DNA from: Siccirubricoccus phaeus
Lineage (GTDB): Bacteria; Pseudomonadota; Alphaproteobacteria; Acetobacterales; Acetobacteraceae
NCBI RefSeq assembly: GCF_008360935.1
Contig: NZ_SRXO01000029.1
Span: 1-64,000, forward strand
Length of the DNA: 64,000 nucleotides
Reading direction: 5' to 3'
The notes beneath the pieces were generated by a model that saw only the letters and a list, made by a program, of their open reading frames with translations, was not told the origin of the DNA and did not search any database. How positions within the stretch are numbered: position 1 is the stretch's first letter; each line of letters begins with the position of its first letter. This document shows, one piece after another, positions 1-7,655 of this stretch. The translations under genes and the position numbers were made by a program.

Positions 1-40
1 CCCCCACCCTAACCCTCCCCCGCAAGGCGGGGGAGGGAAG
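1..40. repeat. GC-rich palindrome in intergenic end
   Basis: The stretch holds an inverted repeat of the type CCCTCCCCCGC-aa-GCGGGGGAGGG, just downstream of the stop of the minus-strand Bug receptor gene. The same kind of palindrome recurs near 8525-8602 and 51375-51400. It probably acts as a terminator or is a common intergenic repeat of this genome. There is no clear U-tract. Confidence 0.6.
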
Positions 41-45
41 TTGGA

Positions 46-1020
46 TCAATCCGCGCTGGCGCCGGAGATCTTCACGATCTCGGCCCAGCGCGGCAACTCG
101 GCGCGGATGAAATCGGCGAATTGCTCCGGCGTGTTGGGGGCCGGCTCGCTGCCCTGCTCGGCCAGCTTCTGCCGCACCGTCTCGTCTCGCAGCGCCGCCA
201 GCAGCTCGGCCGAGAGCCGCTGGATCGCCGCCTGCGGCGTGCCGGCGGGGGCGACGAGGCCGTTCCAGAGAGCGACCTCGAAGCCCGGCAGGGTCTCTGC
301 CACCGTCGGCACCTCCGGCAGGGCCGGGCTGCGCTGCTTCGTCGTCACCGCGATGGGGCGGAGCTGCCCGGCCTTCACCGCGCCCAGCACCTCGATCATC
401 GGCGAGGCGATCATCTGGATCTTGCCGGCGATGAGGTCGGTCGCCGCCGGCGCGCCGCCGCGATAGGGGATGTGCACCATCTCCACCCCCGCCCGCGCGG
501 CGAAGAGCGAGGCGGCCATGTGCAGCGAGGTGCCGGCGCCGGCGCTGCCGAAATTCACTTGGCCCGGTCGCGCCCTGGCATAGGCGATCAGCTCCGCCGT
601 GCTGCGCACCGGCACTTCCGGATTCACCACGATGAGGTTCGGGATGAACGCCACCTGGCCGATCGGCGCGAAATCCTTCAGCGGGTCGAAGGGCAGGCTG
701 CGGTAGAGCGCCTTGTTCGCTGCCATGACGCCGCTGGTGACCAGGTGGATCGTCAGGCCATCCGGCGCGGCGCGGGCGGTCGCCTCGGCGGCGATGTTGC
801 CGGCGGCGCCGGGGCGGTTCTCCACCACCACCGGCTGGCCCAGCCGCTCCCCGAGCGCCTGGGCGACCAGCCGGGCGGTGAGGTCGGTGCTGCCGCCGGC
901 GGCGAAGCCGACGATGAGGCGGATGGGCTTGTCCGGCGCCCAGGCCTGCGCCCGCGCCGCCCCATGCACCGCGGCCAGCGGCAGGGCGGCGAGGCCGGCC
1001 AGAAGATGGCGTCTGTTCAT
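46..1020 (-). CDS. Bug/TctC family tripartite tricarboxylate transporter substrate-binding protein
   Basis: A 324-residue periplasmic solute receptor. The N-terminus (MNRRHLLAGLAALPLA...ARAQ) is a signal peptide with a twin-arginine-like start and an A-x-A cleavage site near residue 25. The mature part shows the Bug family hallmarks: an Rxx-GF-GGSTD loop near residues 33-48, ENRPGAAGN near 66-74, and an IPYRGG motif near 184. The family binds carboxylates and other small organic acids. No TctA/TctB membrane genes lie nearby, as is usual for orphan Bug genes. The two TPP-enzyme genes upstream on the same strand may share its substrate, but the ligand cannot be read from sequence. Confidence 0.93.
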   Translation of the reverse strand: MNRRHLLAGLAALPLAAVHGAARAQAWAPDKPIRLIVGFAAGGSTDLTARLVAQALGERLGQPVVVENRPGAAGNIAAEATARAAPDGLTIHLVTSGVMAANKALYRSLPFDPLKDFAPIGQVAFIPNLIVVNPEVPVRSTAELIAYARARPGQVNFGSAGAGTSLHMAASLFAARAGVEMVHIPYRGGAPAATDLIAGKIQMIASPMIEVLGAVKAGQLRPIAVTTKQRSPALPEVPTVAETLPGFEVALWNGLVAPAGTPQAAIQRLSAELLAALRDETVRQKLAEQGSEPAPNTPEQFADFIRAELPRWAEIVKISGASAD

Positions 1021-1082
1021 GTTGTTGTTTCCTCCCCCTTGACCTTCCGACGGCGGCCGGCCCCAGCGCTGCCCGTTGCCCT

Positions 1083-1174
1083 GAAGCGGCTTTGCCGCCT
1101 CAGGCTGTGCGAGAATTGGGGAGCCCAGCGACTCCCGGGGCCCCCGCGGCGTCGCGTAGCGACGTCGTGGGGAT
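1083..1174 (-). ncRNA. Three-hairpin 3' element, copy 1
   Basis: In minus-strand orientation the element starts right after the TAG stop of the TPP-enzyme beta gene with ATCCCC. It has a first hairpin (CCCC...GTCGC-TAC-GCGAC...GGGG), a GC-rich second hairpin around GGGGCCCCGGG, the linker CTCGCACAGC, and a third hairpin of the form GGCGGC-AAA-GCCGC. The same layout recurs at 6615-6709, 15698-15793 and 43025-43120 behind unrelated genes. Probable role is a terminator or stable mRNA end; this is an inference. Confidence 0.7.
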
Positions 1175-1786
1175 CTATTGCAGGTGCGCGGCCTTGCCGA
1201 GGATGGCCTCGCGCATCCGGGCCTGCAGGATGCTCGCCTCGCGCGGCGGCAGGACCAGGGGCTCGGAGCTCTCGTCGATCTTCACCTGGGCAAACAGCGG
1301 CCCGGCGCCGGCGTGGATCGCGGCCCGCAGCGCCGCCACCTCCTCCGGCTGCGTCACCAGGCGGGTATCGGCGATGCCGGCGCCCTTCGCCATGGTGGCG
1401 AGATCGACGCCATGGCGCGTCGCCGTCTCCTGCATCCCGGTCTCGCCGTAATGCTCATTGTCCAGCACGATGATGGCGAGGTTGCGCGGCTGCTTCACCC
1501 CGATGGTGGCGAGGCTGCCGATGCCCATCAGCATCTCCCCATCGCCGGTGATGACGGCCACCGGCCGGTCCGGCTGCGCCAGGGCGAGGCCGAGGCCCAT
1601 CATGGCGGCGCCGCCCATGCCGCCCCAGAGGGGCATGTTCTCCGGCACGTCGCCGGCGGCGGTGATGTCCCAGGCCGGGGCGCCGAGGCCGCCGATGGCC
1701 AGCAGCTTGCCGCGATCGGCGAGCAGCGCCTTCACCAGGTCGCGCCGCTTCATCCTGCCGCTGGCGCCGAGGGGGATATCGGTCAT
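1175..1786 (-). CDS. TPP-dependent decarboxylase, beta (pyrophosphate-binding) subunit
   Basis: A 203-residue subunit resembling the ComE/phosphonopyruvate-decarboxylase beta chain. It carries the TPP/Mg signature GDG (about residue 80) followed about 27 residues later by LDNEHYGETG. That corresponds to the C-terminal TPP domain of acetolactate-synthase-like enzymes. The partner alpha subunit lies 4 nt upstream, so the two are co-translated and together should form one active site. Likely reaction is non-oxidative decarboxylation of a 2-oxo acid such as sulfopyruvate or phosphonopyruvate. The precise substrate is unknown, because no sulfolactate or phosphonate genes sit nearby. Confidence 0.85.
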   Translation of the reverse strand: MTDIPLGASGRMKRRDLVKALLADRGKLLAIGGLGAPAWDITAAGDVPENMPLWGGMGGAAMMGLGLALAQPDRPVAVITGDGEMLMGIGSLATIGVKQPRNLAIIVLDNEHYGETGMQETATRHGVDLATMAKGAGIADTRLVTQPEEVAALRAAIHAGAGPLFAQVKIDESSEPLVLPPREASILQARMREAILGKAAHLQ

Positions 1787-1790
1787 GGCG

Positions 1791-2327
1791 TTACTTCCCG
1801 AAGGTCTTGGCGCCGATGACGCGCTGGCCGATCAGCGTCGCGGTCGGGCGGTAGGTGTTGAAGGCGAGGCGAAGCGTGGCGTTGACGGTCGGGGCCACAT
1901 CCTCCGGCGCATCGGCCCGCTTCACCAGCGTGCCCATGGCTTCCAGCACGGTCTGGGTGGCGTTGCCCATCGGCACCTGGAAGGGGTTGAACTCGCCGTA
2001 GTCGCCCCGCATGGTCACGATCATCGGGCAGGGGGTGCGGTGGGAGATCGGCACCGACAGCATGTTGATGCAATTGCCGACGCCCGAGCTCTGCATCAGC
2101 AGCACGCCCTTCTCGCCGCCCAGCCAGGCGCCGAAGAGCATGGCGATGCCCTCCTCCTCCGTGGTCAGGGTGGCCACCTTCATGTCGTTGTCGGCGAGGC
2201 AGCGCTTGATGAGGCGGGAATGCCCGGCATCCGGCACCAGGGCGACCTGGCGGATGTCGTGCTCCTTGAGCAGGGCGTAGATCTGGTCGGGCCAATCCCT
2301 GGCGGCGTCAGTGGCGGCGTCCGGCAT
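1791..2327 (-). CDS. TPP-dependent decarboxylase, alpha (pyrimidine-binding) subunit
   Basis: A 178-residue protein matching the N-terminal PYR domain of TPP enzymes (ComD-like sulfopyruvate decarboxylase alpha). The conserved acidic cofactor-activating region is LTTEEEGIAMLFGAWLGG near residues 51-68. SSGVGNCIN near residues 78-86 is the usual following loop. I chose the ATG at 2327 because AGAGGA lies 6 nt upstream; an upstream in-frame ATG at 2366 lacks such a site. It is followed after 4 nt by the beta subunit gene, so the two form an operon. The Bug receptor further downstream is on the same strand and could supply the substrate. Confidence 0.85.
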   Translation of the reverse strand: MPDAATDAARDWPDQIYALLKEHDIRQVALVPDAGHSRLIKRCLADNDMKVATLTTEEEGIAMLFGAWLGGEKGVLLMQSSGVGNCINMLSVPISHRTPCPMIVTMRGDYGEFNPFQVPMGNATQTVLEAMGTLVKRADAPEDVAPTVNATLRLAFNTYRPTATLIGQRVIGAKTFGK

Positions 2328-2515
2328 GCGTTTCCTCTCGGTCGTGTCCCGCCCGCCCCCGGGCATGGGGCGGGCAGGCAGGCCATTGCGGGCAAGGCCA
2401 GCGGGCCGGGGCCGAAATCCGCAGGGCTTCGGGCGCAGGACGCTGGGCTGGGGCTACTCTCCCGCCATGGGGCGGCGCTGGCAAGACCGGCCCGGGGATT
2501 GCTACATCTGCCGCC

Positions 2516-3889
2516 ATGGGCTTTGCCGCGAGCGTCGGCGGGACGCGCTACACCTTCCCGGAGCTGAAGACCCTGCTGGCGCGGGCCACGCCCCTGCGCT
2601 CGGGGGATGTGCTGGCCGGGGTGGCGGCGGCGAGCGCGGCGGAGCGGGTGGCGGCGCAGCGGGCGCTGGCGGACCTGCCCCTGCAGCATTTCCTGGACGA
2701 GGCGGTGATCCCCTACGAGGCGGACGAGGTCACCAGGCTGATCCTGGACCGGCATGATGCCGCCGCCTTCGCCCCGGTCCGGTCGCTGACCGTGGGCGGC
2801 TTCCGGGATTGGCTGCTGGGGGCGGCGGACAGCGCGGCGCTGGCGGCGCTGGCGCCGGGGCTGACGCCGGAGATGGCCGCCGCCGTCAGCAAGATCATGC
2901 GGCTGCAGGATCTGGTGGCGGTGGCGGCGAAGTGCCGCGTGGTGACGCGGTTCCGCAACACCATCGGGCTGCCGGGCACGCTCTCCATCCGGCTGCAGCC
3001 GAACGACCCGGTGGATGACCCGCGCGGGGTGGCGGCCGCGGTGCTGGACGGGTTGCTGCTGGGGGCGGGGGATGCCGTCATCGGCGTGAACCCGGCGACC
3101 GACAATGTGGAGACCACCATCCGCGTGCTGGAATTGCTGGACGCGGTGCGGCAGCGCTACGACATCCCGACCCAGAGCTGCGTGCTGGCGCATGTGACGA
3201 CCAGCATGCTCGCGATGGAACGGGGGGCGCCGGTGGACCTGATGTTCCAGTCCATCGGCGGGACGGAGGGGGTGAATCGCAGCTTCGGCGTCTCGCTTGC
3301 GCTGCTGGCGGAGGCGCGGGCGGCGGCGCTCTCGCTGCGGCGCGGGACGCTCGGCGAGAACGTGATGTATTTCGAGACCGGGCAGGGCTCGGCGCTCTCG
3401 GCCGAGGCGCATCATGGCTGCGACCAGCAGACGCTGGAGGCACGGGCCTATGCGGTGGCGCGGGAATTCGCGCCGCTGCTGGTGAACTCCGTGGTCGGGT
3501 TCATCGGGCCGGAATATCTGTTCGACGGCAAGCAGATCACCCGCGCGGGGCTGGAGGATCATTTCTGCGGCAAGCTGCTCGGCCTGCCGATGGGGGTGGA
3601 TGTCTGCTACACCAACCATGCCGAGGCCGATCAGGACGACATGGACGCGCTGCTGACGCTGCTGGGCGTCGCCGGCGTGACCTATGTGATGGGCGTGCCG
3701 GGCGCCGATGACGTGATGCTGGCCTATCAATCCACCTCCTTCCATGACGGCCGCTATGTGCGGGCGGCGCTGGGCAAGCGGCCGGCACCGGAATTCGCCG
3801 CCTGGATGGAGCGCATGGGGATCGAGGCGGCGAGCGGGCAGGGGGAGCTGCCGCGGCTGCTGGCGCCCGAACTGGTGGGGCTGGCGTGA
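2516..3889 (+). CDS. eutB: Ethanolamine ammonia-lyase large subunit
   Basis: At 457 residues this is the normal length for EutB, the adenosylcobalamin-binding catalytic chain that splits ethanolamine to acetaldehyde and ammonia. Recognisable family stretches are NDPVDDPRG (about 162-170), IGVNPATDN (about 188-196), CVLAHVTT, FQSIGGTEGVN (about 244-254), and CYTNHAEADQDDMD (about 364-377). The small subunit follows directly. No eut microcompartment genes are present, so this is the simple EutBC form used for nitrogen or carbon supply. The upstream gap (2328-2515) shows no cobalamin riboswitch that I could recognise. Confidence 0.96.
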   Translation: MGFAASVGGTRYTFPELKTLLARATPLRSGDVLAGVAAASAAERVAAQRALADLPLQHFLDEAVIPYEADEVTRLILDRHDAAAFAPVRSLTVGGFRDWLLGAADSAALAALAPGLTPEMAAAVSKIMRLQDLVAVAAKCRVVTRFRNTIGLPGTLSIRLQPNDPVDDPRGVAAAVLDGLLLGAGDAVIGVNPATDNVETTIRVLELLDAVRQRYDIPTQSCVLAHVTTSMLAMERGAPVDLMFQSIGGTEGVNRSFGVSLALLAEARAAALSLRRGTLGENVMYFETGQGSALSAEAHHGCDQQTLEARAYAVAREFAPLLVNSVVGFIGPEYLFDGKQITRAGLEDHFCGKLLGLPMGVDVCYTNHAEADQDDMDALLTLLGVAGVTYVMGVPGADDVMLAYQSTSFHDGRYVRAALGKRPAPEFAAWMERMGIEAASGQGELPRLLAPELVGLA

Positions 3890-3923
3890 GCGGGGCGGGG
3901 CTGCCAGGGCCGGCGGGGCTGGC

Positions 3924-4772
3924 GTGAGCGTGCCGGAGGACCGCGGCACCGGGCTGCACCCGGCCGCCTTGCCGCCTGGGGATGCCGCCGCGGGGCGTGA
4001 CGGCCAGGCTGCGTCCGGCGTGGCACCGGCTGCCGCCCCCGCGCGCTGGGCGGAGCTGCGGCGTTTCACCGCCGCGCGCGTCGCGCTGGGGCGGGTAGGG
4101 GATGGGATGCCGACTGCGGCGCATCTGGCGTTTCAGGAGGCGCATGCGCGGGCGCGGGATGCGGTGCATTCGGCGCTGGATGCTGCCGGGGTGGCGGCGG
4201 TGGCGGCCTCGCTCGGCCTGCCGGTCCTCGAGGTGGCGAGCCAGGCGGCGGATCGCCGCGCCTTCCTGCTGCGGCCCGATCTCGGGCGGCGGCTGCGGGA
4301 GGCGGACCGGGCGAAGCTGCCGGCGGTGCCGGGCGCCTTCCTCTTCGTCGTGGCGGATGGGCTCTGCGCCAGCGGCGTGGCGGCGCAGGCGCCCGGTTTT
4401 CTCGCCGAGGCGGTGACGCTGCTGCGCGGGGCGGGGATGCAGGTGGCGCCCATCGTGGTCGCGGCGCAGGGGCGCGTCGCGCTGGGGGATGAGATCGGCG
4501 GGGCGATGGGCGCCGCCATGGTCGCCATGCTGATCGGCGAGCGGCCGGGGCTGACGGCGACGGAGAGCATGGGGCTGTACCTCACCCTGGGGCCGCGGCC
4601 GGGGCGCACGGATGCGGAGCGCAATTGCATCTCCAACATCCGGGAAGGCGGGATGTCGGCGCGGGCGGCGGCGGAGAAGCTGCTCTGGCTGGCCGGCGCC
4701 GCGCTGCTTCTGGGGGCGACGGGCGTGGCGCTGAAGGACGAGCAGCCATCCGCGCCGCTGCTGCCGCCATGA
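3924..4772 (+). CDS. eutC: Ethanolamine ammonia-lyase small subunit
   Basis: A 282-residue EutC with the family stretches ARVALGRVGDGMPT, LNRPDLGRRL-like RPDLGRRLREAD, VADGLCASGV and IGERPGLTATESMGLYLT. The open frame reaches back into eutB, but the protein only becomes EutC-like from GTG 3924 or GTG 3930. I use 3924. A short duplication (GGGGCTGGCGTGAGCG) brackets the eutB stop and this start, at about 3877-3892 and 3915-3930, so the start region seems to have arisen by local duplication. The gene forms the EutB6C6 complex with eutB and overlaps the downstream arfB by four bases (ATGA). Confidence 0.93.
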   Translation: MSVPEDRGTGLHPAALPPGDAAAGRDGQAASGVAPAAAPARWAELRRFTAARVALGRVGDGMPTAAHLAFQEAHARARDAVHSALDAAGVAAVAASLGLPVLEVASQAADRRAFLLRPDLGRRLREADRAKLPAVPGAFLFVVADGLCASGVAAQAPGFLAEAVTLLRGAGMQVAPIVVAAQGRVALGDEIGGAMGAAMVAMLIGERPGLTATESMGLYLTLGPRPGRTDAERNCISNIREGGMSARAAAEKLLWLAGAALLLGATGVALKDEQPSAPLLPP

Positions 4773-5191
4773 TCCAGGTGACGCGGCGCATCGCCATCGA
4801 CGAGGCGGAGCTGGTGGAGGATTTCCTCCGCGCCTCCGGCCCCGGCGGGCAGAATGTGAACAAGGTGGAGAGCGCGGTGCAGCTCCGCTTCGATGCCCGG
4901 CGCTCGCCGAACATCCCGGAGGATGTCAGGCCGCGGCTGGAGAAGCTGGCGGGGCACCGGCTGACGCAGGATGGCGTCATCGTCATCACCGCCCAGCGCT
5001 TCCGGATGCGCGAGCGGAACCGGGAGGATGCGCTGGAACGGCTGCTGGCGCTGATCCGCGAGGCGGCGGTGCCGCCCCCGCCGCCGCGACGCGCGACGAA
5101 GCCGACCAAGGCGAGCAAGGTCAGGCGGCTGGAGGGCAAGTCGCGACGGGCGGAGGTGAAGCGCGGGCGCGGCCGGCCGGTGACGGAGTAG
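4769..5191 (+). CDS. arfB: ArfB/YaeJ-type peptidyl-tRNA hydrolase (ribosome rescue)
   Basis: A 140-residue protein with a GPGGQNVNK motif near residues 24-32. The GGQ triplet is the peptidyl-tRNA hydrolysis motif of class I release factors. It lacks the codon-recognition domains and ends in a basic tail rich in Lys/Arg (about 108-140), which in ArfB threads into the empty mRNA channel of stalled ribosomes. Length and architecture match ArfB. The ATG overlaps the eutC stop (ATGA), implying translational coupling with an unrelated metabolic gene. The TAG stop is the first three bases of a TAGAGC repeat element (5189-5293). Confidence 0.92.
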   Translation: MIQVTRRIAIDEAELVEDFLRASGPGGQNVNKVESAVQLRFDARRSPNIPEDVRPRLEKLAGHRLTQDGVIVITAQRFRMRERNREDALERLLALIREAAVPPPPPRRATKPTKASKVRRLEGKSRRAEVKRGRGRPVTE

Positions 5192-5293
5192 AGCCTGATC
5201 GGTTGAGGTCGAATCGACCGAAACCGTGAATCACGCGACCGAACAATGAGCTAGAGCCGGGCGGGTGAGCGCAGCTCAACCGATCCCGCTCTA
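5189..5293 (-). repeat. TAGAGC element, 105-bp class, copy 1
   Basis: A 105-bp element bounded by TAGAGC and GCTCTA with matching inner arms (GATCGGTTGAG / CTCAACCGATC). It is the reverse complement of the copies at 36776-36880 and 39372-39476, which have the same length. Its end supplies the TAG stop codon of arfB. An internal CTAGAG lies mid-element. It resembles a short non-autonomous element or REP-like unit; no transposase is linked to it here. Confidence 0.85.
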
Positions 5294-5368
5294 GCTAGGC
5301 CCCTCCGGGGCGTTCCGCCCGGCGCGACAATGCGCGCTCGGCTGCGTCGAGCGCACCCCAAGCCACAG

Positions 5369-5455
5369 CCATGGGGCAGTTTTCGCGTCAAGGATGCCGC
5401 GAAGCGGCACCGCGCTTCGCCCGGTTCTATCCTTGACACGAAAGCCGCCCCATGG
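5369..5455. repeat. Large nested inverted repeat (27-bp arms)
   Basis: Arms at 5369-5395 and 5429-5455 pair over 27 bp with three mismatches, all transitions. The 33-nt centre contains a second hairpin (GCGAAGCG / CGCGCTTCGC). It lies downstream of the yghU-like gene on the minus strand and downstream of arfB on the plus strand. A similar nested design with unrelated sequence lies at 62579-62653. It may be a bidirectional terminator or an element remnant. The rest of this gap (5294-5368) shows nothing I recognise. Confidence 0.7.
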
Positions 5456-5516
5456 CCCCCTTCGCCCGCGGGGGGGCGTCAGGCATTGGCGGGCAGGTTG
5501 CCCTGCGCTGCCGCGG

Positions 5517-5556
5517 CGAAGGCGCGCGTGGCAGCGCCCTCGCCACGCAAGCTTCG
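5517..5556 (-). terminator. Hairpin directly after yghU-like stop
   Basis: Immediately past the TGA stop of the minus-strand gene, CGAAG...GCGTGGC pairs with GCCACGC...CTTCG across about 10 nt. It is positioned like a terminator, but no U-tract follows. Confidence 0.45.
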
Positions 5557-6429
5557 TCAGCCCTTCGCCGCCAGCTTGTCCTGCGTCTTCGTCTCGAAAT
5601 CGCTGGCGTCGTGCCGCTCATGGAGCTGGCTGGAGGGCTCGCCCGAGACGCGGTTCACCATGCGGCCGCGCTGCACCGTGGGCCGCGCCAGGATCCGGTC
5701 CGCCCAGCGCTGCACATGGGTGTAGTCCTGCGCACTCAGGAAGGTCGCCGAATCCCCGTAGAGCCAGCCCTTCACCAGCCCGCCATACCAGGGGAAGATC
5801 GCCATGTCGGCGATCGTGTAGTCCGGGCCGGCGATGTACTCGCTCTCCGCCAGCCGGCGGTTCAGCACGTCGAGCTGCCGCTTGGTCTCCATGGCGAAGC
5901 GGTTGATCGGGTATTCCTGCTTGCTGGGGGCATAGGCGTAGAAGTGCCCGAAGCCGCCGCCGAGATAGGGTGCGCTGCCCATCTGCCAGAACAGCCAGGA
6001 CATGGCCTCCGCCCGCGCCGGCTGGGCGGTGGGCAGGAAGGCGCCGAATTTCTCTGCCAGGTAGAACAGGATGGAGCCGGATTCGAAGACCCGCACCGGC
6101 GCCGGGCCGCTGCGGTCCAGTAGCGCCGGGATCTTGGAATTCGGATTCACCCCGACGAAGCCGCTGCCGAATTGGTCGCCCTCGCCGATGCGGATCAGCC
6201 AGGCGTCGTATTCCGCGCCCTTATGGCCGAGGGCCAGCAGCTCCTCCAGCATGATCGTCACCTTCACCCCGTTCGGCGTGCCGAGGGAGTAGAGCTGCAG
6301 CGGGTGACGGCCGACCGGCAGCTCCTTCTCATGCGTCGGGCCGGCGATGGGGCGGTTGATGTTGGCGAAGCGGCCACCGCTCTCCTTGTCCCAGGTCCAG
6401 ACCTTGGGCGGGACGTATTCGGTGCTCAT
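5557..6429 (-). CDS. yghU: YghU-type glutathione-dependent disulfide-bond oxidoreductase
   Basis: A 290-residue glutathione transferase of the nu/YghU class. Early features are the PPKVW start, the stretch FANINRPIAGPTHEK (about 21-35), and LPVGRHPLQLYSLGTPNGVKV (about 37-57) before the thioredoxin-fold active-site region. NPNSKIPAL (about 95-103) and FESGSILFYLAEKFG (about 114-128) are the usual glutathione-site elements with cis-Pro. The all-alpha C-terminal domain covers about 135-265. Known members reduce disulfides using two glutathiones. Its neighbours are unrelated and it appears to be a single-gene transcript. Confidence 0.94.
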   Translation of the reverse strand: MSTEYVPPKVWTWDKESGGRFANINRPIAGPTHEKELPVGRHPLQLYSLGTPNGVKVTIMLEELLALGHKGAEYDAWLIRIGEGDQFGSGFVGVNPNSKIPALLDRSGPAPVRVFESGSILFYLAEKFGAFLPTAQPARAEAMSWLFWQMGSAPYLGGGFGHFYAYAPSKQEYPINRFAMETKRQLDVLNRRLAESEYIAGPDYTIADMAIFPWYGGLVKGWLYGDSATFLSAQDYTHVQRWADRILARPTVQRGRMVNRVSGEPSSQLHERHDASDFETKTQDKLAAKG

Positions 6430-6614
6430 GGGCGATGCTCCCCTCTGATCCCCGGCATATGCGGTTGCCCTCGCGACCTCGCCAGGGTTCCCGCCGCGGG
6501 GAATTTTTTACCGATCGGCGTCAGGCACCCGGCCAATCCCCGATCCGCCATGCGCCTTTCCGGCCACCAAACCCGTCGGGCCCTCGGCGCCCCCGCACAA
6601 CCGGACCGCCCGCT

Positions 6615-6709
6615 GCATGGCGCGGCTTCGCCGCGCCATGCTGTGCGAGGCGCTGCTCACCCAGCGCCCCGGGGTCCCATGGCGTTGCGCAGCAACGTCA
6701 CGGGGAATG
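6615..6709 (-). ncRNA. Three-hairpin 3' element, copy 2
   Basis: It begins a few bases after the TAG stop of the SDR gene (minus orientation). Hairpin 1 pairs CCCCGTGACGTTGC with GCAACGCCATGGG-type bases. A CCCCGGGG core is followed by the linker CTCGCACAGC and by hairpin 3, GCATGGCGCGGC-gaa-GCCGCGCCATGC. The last stem is perfect over 12 bp. See 1083-1174 for the shared layout. Confidence 0.7.
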
Positions 6710-7453
6710 CTAAAGCATTTGGCCGCCATCGACGATGATGGTCTGGCCCGTCACCCAGCGCGCGGCGGGGCTGGCGAGGAACAGCACCACCTCCGCCACC
6801 TCCTCCGGCGTGCCGAGCCGGCCGAAGGGAATGCTGCCGAGGATGGCATTGTACAGCCTGGGGTCGGAGGTCCTGCGCGCCTCCCAGCTCCCGCCCGGGA
6901 ATTCGATGCTGCCCGGCGCCACCGCATTGGCCCTGATGCCCTTCGGCGCATACATCGCCGCCTGGCTCTGGGTGTAGTTGATCAGCAGCGCCTTCACCGC
7001 GGCATAGGCGGGTGTGCGCATGCTGGGCCGGTAGCCGGAGATGGAGGAGACATTGACGATGCAGCCCTTCGCCGCCTCCAGGAAGGGCAGGGCGGCATGG
7101 GTCGCCCGCACCGTTGCCATGACATCCACGGAAAGCCCCTGGGCCCAATGCTCCTCCGTGTCCTGGGAGCCGAAGCCGGAGGCGTTGTTCACCAGCACGT
7201 CGATGCCGCCCAGCGCCTTCCCCGCCGCGGCGACGTAGGCCGTGACGGAGTCGCGGTCGCCCAGGTCGCAGGACGCCGCATGGGCGGTGACGCCGAGCGC
7301 GGCGATCTCCGCCCGCGCCGCCTCCAGCGGCCCGGCGCCGCGGGCGCAGATGGAAACCGCCGCGCCGCCGGCGGCGAAGCCCAGCGCGATGGAGCGCCCG
7401 ATGCCGCGGCTGCCGCCGCAGACCACCACGCGCTTGCCGGTGAAATCCGCCAT
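6710..7453 (-). CDS. Short-chain dehydrogenase/reductase
   Basis: A 247-residue classical SDR. GGSRGIG at 13-19 is the NAD(P)-binding turn and NNAS at 89-92 the structural motif. VSS near 135-137 supplies the Ser, and Tyr150-x3-Lys154 completes the catalytic set. The C-terminal region ends with VTGQTIIVDGGQ, typical for the family. The start at 7453 fits the family N-terminus; the frame extends upstream without homology. The substrate is unknown. The stop is followed at once by a three-hairpin 3' element. Confidence 0.92.
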   Translation of the reverse strand: MADFTGKRVVVCGGSRGIGRSIALGFAAGGAAVSICARGAGPLEAARAEIAALGVTAHAASCDLGDRDSVTAYVAAAGKALGGIDVLVNNASGFGSQDTEEHWAQGLSVDVMATVRATHAALPFLEAAKGCIVNVSSISGYRPSMRTPAYAAVKALLINYTQSQAAMYAPKGIRANAVAPGSIEFPGGSWEARRTSDPRLYNAILGSIPFGRLGTPEEVAEVVLFLASPAARWVTGQTIIVDGGQML

Positions 7454-7655
7454 GTCCCTCTCCCTATCCAGAGCCCGCCGCACGCTGTGCCCGGCCCGGC
7501 CAGGACCAGCCCGGCGAGGACCGGACGGAGCCGAAATCCTCCCGCGGGCAATGCGGGCAGCAGGCTGGCCCGGCGGCGGCGGGCCGGCAAGCCCCGCGGG
7601 CCGGCCCGCCTTGCGGGGTTGAACCGGCAGCGGGGCGGGGCAAGCTCTGGGGCGC

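Noticed and set aside
2328-2515. Cobalamin riboswitch before eutB
   Set aside because: I looked for the B12-box-like core and long leader. The gap is only 188 bases, and I could not recognise the motif.
2180-4069. Long open frame antisense to eutB
   Set aside because: The protein is His/Arg/Gln-rich without homology and mirrors the codon bias of eutB. Such frames occur opposite nearly every GC-rich gene here (also 12758-15622, 25860-28886 and 40006-43308).
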